From contig NC_133293.1 in NCBI RefSeq assembly GCF_005239225.2, positions 21,358,333-21,422,332 on the forward strand: 64,000 nucleotides of DNA, in the 5' to 3' direction. This document shows positions 47,901 through 64,000 of the stretch, piece by piece; position 1 is the stretch's first letter, and each line of letters starts with the position of its first letter. The notes beneath the pieces are model-generated. The model was not told where the DNA came from, searched no databases, and saw only the letters and a program-made list of their open reading frames with translations. The position numbers were made by a program, and so were the translations under genes. The DNA is from Populus alba (lineage: Eukaryota; Streptophyta; Magnoliopsida; Malpighiales; Salicaceae).

Positions 47901-48296
47901 AGAAGAATTATGGCTAGGATTGATTCTGTTGGGTACAATGTGGTAAAGTAAAAGAGTCTGGAGAGACTTGAGATTGCCAGGTTCAAGCAAGAACCTCTTG
48001 AATTCAGGATCAAGATCGCGTTCAAGAGCTTCGTTCTTAGGAGCAAAGATGGTGATATTGTGTTTTCCAACAGCATCTTCAAGGGTTTGTAAAAGAAGTG
48101 CTTTTTCAACGAGTTCAGCTAGTTCTGTATAATGGGAGTCGAGAAGAGCTACAAGAACGGAGTTTGAGTTGATTTGGCCTGAATAAGTGCCATTACTATG
48201 GTTTTCTTGCAATGCAGAAAAAGAAAACCTCAGATGGAAAGTAGAGACAAGAAGAAATGTGAAGAAAACGTTGAAAGAAGATTGTGCGCTGGCCAT
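44926..48296 (-). CDS. Fasciclin-like arabinogalactan protein, FLA15-18 type, 459 aa
   Basis: Exons on the minus strand: 48296-46991 and 44999-44926, separated by a 2.0-kb intron. The last exon encodes 24 residues (RLLEVACRMLGTFGQDSH, then FTTCQ), a C-terminus typical of FLA15-18, and closes the frame with TAA. A signal peptide (residues 1-28) directs secretion to the cell wall or apoplast. FAS1 domain 1 spans about 48-185 (TIFAPKNEA, LLLYHIVPN). A Pro/Ala-rich linker at about 218-255 (LAPAPAPGPG) is the arabinogalactan glycosylation site. FAS1 domain 2 spans about 265-420 (LTVLAPNDEAM, IIYYHVIPEY, ISVQGIDGVLFP). No GPI-anchor signal is visible, as expected for this subgroup. FLAs act in cell adhesion and wall assembly. 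The ATG at 48296 is used because the frame upstream of it has no other ATG. Confidence 0.92.
46600..46945. repeat. Dispersed CACCGAAACATT repeats within the FLA intron
   Basis: Three related segments each contain ACCACCGAAACATT, at about 46602, 46779 and 46921. Each is followed by an ACCGAAA- or CAGAAAT-type stretch and preceded by a C-rich CCGGC-like stretch. Spacings are about 177 and 142 bases. They lie in the 5' part of the FLA intron, close to the donor at 46990. Confidence 0.55.
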
Positions 48297-48356
48297 GGCC
48301 AATGAAGAGGATTGAGAGGAAAGAATTGGTTTCTTGTAGAGGTGATGGGGGGACGG

Positions 48357-48366
48357 ATATATAAAA
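48357..48366 (-). promoter_or_regulatory. Probable TATA box of the FLA gene
   Basis: TTTTATATAT read on the minus strand, about 60 bases before the ATG at 48296. The spacing implies a short leader of roughly 30 bases. Confidence 0.45.
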
Positions 48367-49814
48367 CTAGAACCAGCTAGAAGTAGTAGAAAGGGTTGGT
48401 TTTGTTTGCTTCAAAGGCCAGTCTTTCTTGATTTCTTTTCATCTCCTCTCTTTGCTTCCTTTTCATCTCTCTTGGGTTGGGTTGTGTTTGTGGTGTTGTT
48501 TTATACAGTTCTTTAATTAAGGTACATAGAACGGTGGGCTGATGATAATGAGAGAGGACAGTGACGCCATTTGTTTGTTTGGTTTGGTTTGGGACTACTT
48601 CTGCTTTAGTTGGGTAAAAAAAAAAAAAGATGTTTCTTTTTTGTTGCCGGCATCTCAAATTTTTCCCTCGCAAGCAAGCTAGCAAAGCAGAATTGGACTC
48701 GGGAAAGTGACTTGGCGTTTCAAAATGATGGTTATAATACCTGGATCCTGACGGTAAAATTTTTTTTTGTTTTTATATTTTAAAAATATTTTTAAAAAAT
48801 TAATATATTTTTAGTATTTTTAGATTATTTTGATATATTATATTAAAATAATTTTTTAAAAATAAAAAATATTTTAAAAAACAACGTAATTACACTTTTA
48901 AACAGATTCAAGATTTTCTTAGTAAAGAATTAACCAAAATTGTTTTTTATAAAAAAATTTTCTTTGCTGGTGTCTTTTTTGTTTTTTTTTCTTGAATATA
49001 TAAAAAAGCTTAAGACAACGTTTTCTCTTAATTAAAAAAATGAAGTTTTTTTTAATCATATGTTTCTAGAAAGAGACTAAAATAAAAGGTTGAAATTATG
49101 AGCAGAGGAGAGTGATTTTTGTGTTTTCGTCATATCTGTTTCTAGAATAAAATTATTTTTTCACGATATTATTTTACCTGAACAATGACACCATCATCTA
49201 TTTGGTGGTTCCCATATTCATTATAAAATCATATTTATATAAAAAAAAGACTGTTGGTATTGTTTGCATTAACTAAATTAATTAAATCAAATTAATTAAA
49301 TTTTATAAATTTAACTTAAATTTAGTAAGCCATTTGAATTGGGTTTAACCCACCAACCAAAAAACTAATAATCTTTAAAGATGTTTTTTATAATTTTAAA
49401 AGGTATAGTTTAATTGATTAGATTTTAAATTTATTTTCTAAAAATTACTAATTTAAGTTTAATAAATTTCAAGGTCACTAAAAATTACCAATATATGTAA
49501 GTTGGTAAAAACACCCAAGATAATAACAATAATAAAAAGAAATACTTCCCAGATTTAGATTTGAGGATTATAAATTCTACATATTAATCTCCGCGATGCA
49601 TCATGGCCTTATACATTAAGCCAATAGCCCAACCTTATGGGCCGCGTAGGATGTAGTAAAGAAATCCTTAATAGGCCCGTTCCGACAATACCCCACGTTT
49701 GCAAATCCAAACCCACCCGACAATAAATCTTCAGCAGCATCTCCTCCTCCTGTCCTTTCTTCGACGATCACTGCAACGATTTTTAAGTTTTAACTTCTTC
49801 GCTCCAAAAAGAGA
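48367..49814. other. AT-rich intergenic region between the FLA gene and the SufC pseudogene
   Basis: Divergent upstream flanks of the FLA gene (-) and the SufC-like pseudogene (+). It contains an AT-rich MITE-like remnant at about 48765-48900 and AT-rich dispersed-repeat DNA at about 49270-49480. No gene is supported. Confidence 0.5.
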
Positions 49815-50145
49815 ATGGCTTTACACTCCACTCTCTCCTCTCCTTCTCCAACCTTACAGCCACCACCACTCTTTTCTTCGACTCATCCACTTAAATCTCA
49901 AGCTCTGCTCCTCAATTTGAACTCATTTACAAATTCTGCCACTCGCTCTCTCCGCCTCTCTCCACCCGCCGTCCCTCTCCGGTCACCGCGGCAGTCTCTG
50001 CTCCTGAAAACAAAGGCTCCACTGGAACCGATTCAGGGGAGAAAAAACCGTTGTTCGAAGTCAAAGACTTGACCGCTGTGATTGCTGAGTCGAAACAGGA
50101 GATTCCTAAGGGCGTAAACGTTCTGGTTTATGAAGGCGAGGTTAT

Positions 50146-50189
<44 letters not shown>

Positions 50190-50823
50190 TGATGATTTAT
50201 TTTATAAAGAAATGAAATTCAGTTAATTAATTACGTGGATGTTTTTTAATTTTTGAATAGGTTCACGCTATTATGGGAAAAAATGGGTCTGGTAAGAGCA
50301 CATCTTCAAAGGTTAGTGCTTTATGTTAGTGTTAATCGTGATTAATAGAATTAAGGATTTAATTGTGTTAGTTTTAATGGGTTTTTGTTAATTTTTGTAC
50401 GGTACTCGTTGGGCATCAGGATTATGAAGTAACAGGAGGGAGTGTAGTGTTTAAAGCTGAGAACTTGCTTGATGTGGTGCCAAAAGAAAGGTCACTTGCT
50501 GGGCTTTTTATGAGTTTTCAGTCACCAGTTGAGATTCCTGGTGTCAACAATATTGATTTTCTTAATATGGCTTATAATGCACGGAGACGGAAACATGGTC
50601 TGCCTGAACTTGGACCTATGTAGGTATAAATACGAGATTTTTTGCTGCTCGAATTGAATGATTGTATTTACAGTTTGTTTCAGTGATATTTTGTTTTGTT
50701 GCTGCAGTTCTAAGCTTATTTGTTTCCAAAACTTGAGCTTGTGAACATGAAGAGTGATTTTCTCAGTAGAAATGTGAATGGAGCGGTGGTGAAATAAAGT
50801 TGAATGAGATTTCACAACTTGCG
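49815..50823 (+). pseudogene. Broken copy of plastid SufC ATPase (ABCI6/NAP7)
   Basis: SufC is the ATPase of the SufBCD scaffold that assembles iron-sulphur clusters in plastids. Recognisable exons: 49815-50143 (transit peptide, then FEVKDLTAVIAESKQEI), 50261-50311 (HAIMGKNGSGKST, the Walker A loop), 50402-50623 (QDYEVTGGSVVF, SLAGLFMSFQSPVEIPGV, FLNMAYNARRRKHGLPEL) and 50708-50823 (FPKLELVNMKSDFL). Several defects are visible. A one-base shift in exon 1 (before about 49980) separates the transit peptide from the body. The acceptor before 50402 reads ACG instead of AG. A stop codon (TAG) follows GP at about 50621, and TTCTAAGC puts TAA where Tyr is expected. The signature region (VNEGFSGGEKKR in the family) is deleted and shifted. 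Nothing resembling the Walker B half follows. It is almost certainly non-functional. Confidence 0.85.
50148..50189. repeat. (AAT)n microsatellite
   Basis: Trinucleotide run of about 42 bases in the first intron of the SufC pseudogene. Confidence 0.95.
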
Positions 50824-52615
50824 GTAAGTTTTGACTTGTCTTGATGTTTTTAAGTTTTTTTGTTAGAAACAAATTGGAATGTATCATTATTTTGAAACTA
50901 ATTGCTAAATGCTCTTCATTTCTTTTCTTTTTAGAATAGATTGGTCAGAATTAACTAACAGCCTTTGCCTAGTGAAAGAAAAAATAAAGCAAAAATCTTC
51001 GAACGAGCTAGTATTGGTTAATGAAGCTTAATTCGTTCTTGCAGATCCATTTCTGGCAAGAAGGATTATGATGTAATTTCTCTTAATGAAGAGGCTTCTC
51101 GTTTTTACAAAATCTGCAGACCCTGCTATCCAATGAAGAGGCTTCTCTTGTGTTTCCTGATCTCAAGGTTTTAGATTGATTTACACACAGTGTTATAGAG
51201 TAGCTACAACTATAAAAAAAAACACCATGCCTGTTTCCTGTCATTTACCAGTGAATTACATGGCTGGCGCTGCTTTGAAGGATCGTTTCTTTTTCTCCGG
51301 TTCTTTAGCATTTTTCAACTCTTGGACATTTCATCCAGTTTATGCATACTTAAAAGTCTGCAGACATCCTATTTAGCCAAAGAAAGTGTGCATTCATCTC
51401 CATGTTGATCAAACTGTAATTCCATCGAGCAAGATTCTGATCACTTGTGCTCTTTGGCATTGATTTGTGGTATTGGTTTTGTCATTCTAAGCCAATCCCA
51501 GTCACAGGTTTAGGTCCACTCCATCAGTTACCACAGTTCACAATGTCTGGCTGTGTTCTTGCTATAATCCCAGTCTATCAGCCCAGACCAACTGGTTGTG
51601 CATCACTATCTGTTTGGAACAGACAGCTGCTAGCTTCAACAGTAAGAACTGCAAGAGACAGGAGAGATTAAGAGTCTGTCTTGTACGAAAATCAAACATT
51701 AAAAGGATGTTGGGTCATGATTTGCCACGAGTTCTGGTTGAGGGATGTGGTTCTGAATACTCGCGTCTCGGCACCTTGAGATAATCTCCGTGGATAAATG
51801 TCTATGCTTTACTCTGTTCTTGGTAATTTCACATCATTTGGCGGCCATGTACATGTTCCATTGGTGAAAATGAGCCTCTGAGGTCCACAAGATCGCCGAG
51901 TACAAGGTCCACAAAGCCACCAAGTCCAGGAAAACAACCCAGTCCAAGATAGATAATCTTTGTAGATAATATATTTTTAAACCCATGGGTTTTGGGTGAG
52001 CATCGGACTAGTTGCGAGCCTTTTATATCCATCCATGGGGGAGATTTTTAAACTACTATGCATCAAAAGCATTCGATTGATTATGTTATAATTTTACCGG
52101 CAATCTTTTTTCTGTGGAATTAAAATTAAAATAATCCACCATTAATCCCTTCACTCACAATTTTCTAGTAATTTATTGGAACTTTTCCTCCTGAAATGTG
52201 TTTGGTTATATAGCATTCAATATCCATAAATTCATAAAAAAAGCCTCGGAAGTTTTTAATATAAAATGCAAAAAACAGTGCATTTGAATAAAAATATGGT
52301 AAGGTAGATTTTTAGTGAATTATTGGAAAATTATTCTTTGACACTAATAATCAACTGGTAGTTTTTTTTTCTTCAAATATACCACTACAATGTTCCCCCG
52401 AATACACATGAGTAATATTACTATTTGTTATAATAACAAAATCCCAAGACTGCCCTTCTCTCGAAATCAGAACAGTAAACCCCTCTTCCCCTCTCCCTTT
52501 TTCTACACCAATCTTCCTTCTTCTCAGTTCTCTCCCCCCCCCCCCTCCCCTCAAATTCTCACTTTACACTTCTCTCCGATTCCTCGATCGGACGGTCACT
52601 AATCATCTTCCACCC
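50824..52615. other. Unassigned DNA after the SufC pseudogene and promoter of the UBP gene
   Basis: From 50824 to about 51800 the sequence is less AT-rich than true intergenic DNA here, but no family or intact frame can be recognised. It could be decayed exons of the SufC copy or of another gene. AATGAAGAGGCTTCTC occurs twice, at about 51086 and 51133. The segment 51885-51945 has internal AGGTCCACAA repeats. The last about 250 bases are the CT- and C-rich leader of the UBP gene, including a run of about ten C near 52537. Confidence 0.45.
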
Positions 52616-63896
<11,281 letters not shown>

Positions 63897-64000
63897 GTAA
63901 GTACATTTAAATTTTATTTCAACTGCATTTTGTTTGGCACTTGCTTTAATTGGCTCCTCCCCTGCTATGGCAGTTATTAATTACTTTCATGTTTTGTTTT

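Noticed and set aside
49815..50823. SufC locus as a functional gene with unusual splicing
   Set aside because: Several independent defects (frameshift, two nonsense codons, lost acceptor, missing signature and Walker B half) cannot be bypassed by alternative splicing.

Overview
This is nuclear DNA of a flowering plant, most likely a woody eudicot of the poplar/willow family. The genes carry GT-AG introns, AT-rich noncoding DNA separates them, and every protein belongs to a plant family. The suggestion of Salicaceae rests on a short inverted-repeat element at 10121-10327 that I recognise from memory as very common in poplar, so it is moderately firm at best. Nothing bacterial, viral or organellar is visible, and I found no CRISPR array, operon, rRNA or tRNA gene.

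Layout. 1-4 kb: the 3' part of a cytosolic pyrimidine 5'-nucleotidase gene (+), then a 69-residue Gly/Ser-rich protein of unknown function (+). 4-8 kb: an NT-C2 (EEIG1/EHBP1-type) protein (-). 8-14 kb: gene-free AT-rich DNA with simple repeats and a MITE. 14-22 kb: two tandem FCP1-like HAD genes (-) with degraded catalytic motifs, followed by duplicated promoter DNA and an inverted-repeat element with partial copies. 22-27 kb: a mitochondrial MAM33/p32-family gene (-) divergent from an unknown Gly-rich coiled-coil gene (+). 27-34 kb: the FG nucleoporin NUP1/NUP136 (-). 34-38 kb: AT-rich repeats. 38-41.5 kb: a CPK1/CPK2-type calcium-dependent protein kinase (-). 45-48 kb: a two-fasciclin-domain arabinogalactan protein of the FLA15-18 type (-). 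50-51 kb: a broken copy of the plastid SufC gene (ABCI6/NAP7). 52.6 kb to the right edge: 28 exons of a UBP12/UBP13 (USP7-like) ubiquitin protease (+), still open at the edge.

Exon coordinates were assigned by hand from splice consensus, reading-frame phase and family similarity. They join in frame for every intact gene. The genes are unrelated housekeeping and signalling genes and do not form one pathway. From memory, NUP1, CPK2, NAP7, FLA18 and UBP13 all lie in the At3g10650-At3g11910 interval of Arabidopsis, so this looks like an old collinear block.

I see no evidence of a new biological system. The most interesting points are the HAD pair that has progressively lost its catalytic aspartates, the promoter-duplication and inverted-repeat cluster beside it, the SufC pseudogene in its apparent ancestral neighbourhood, and a GC-AG intron in NUP1.
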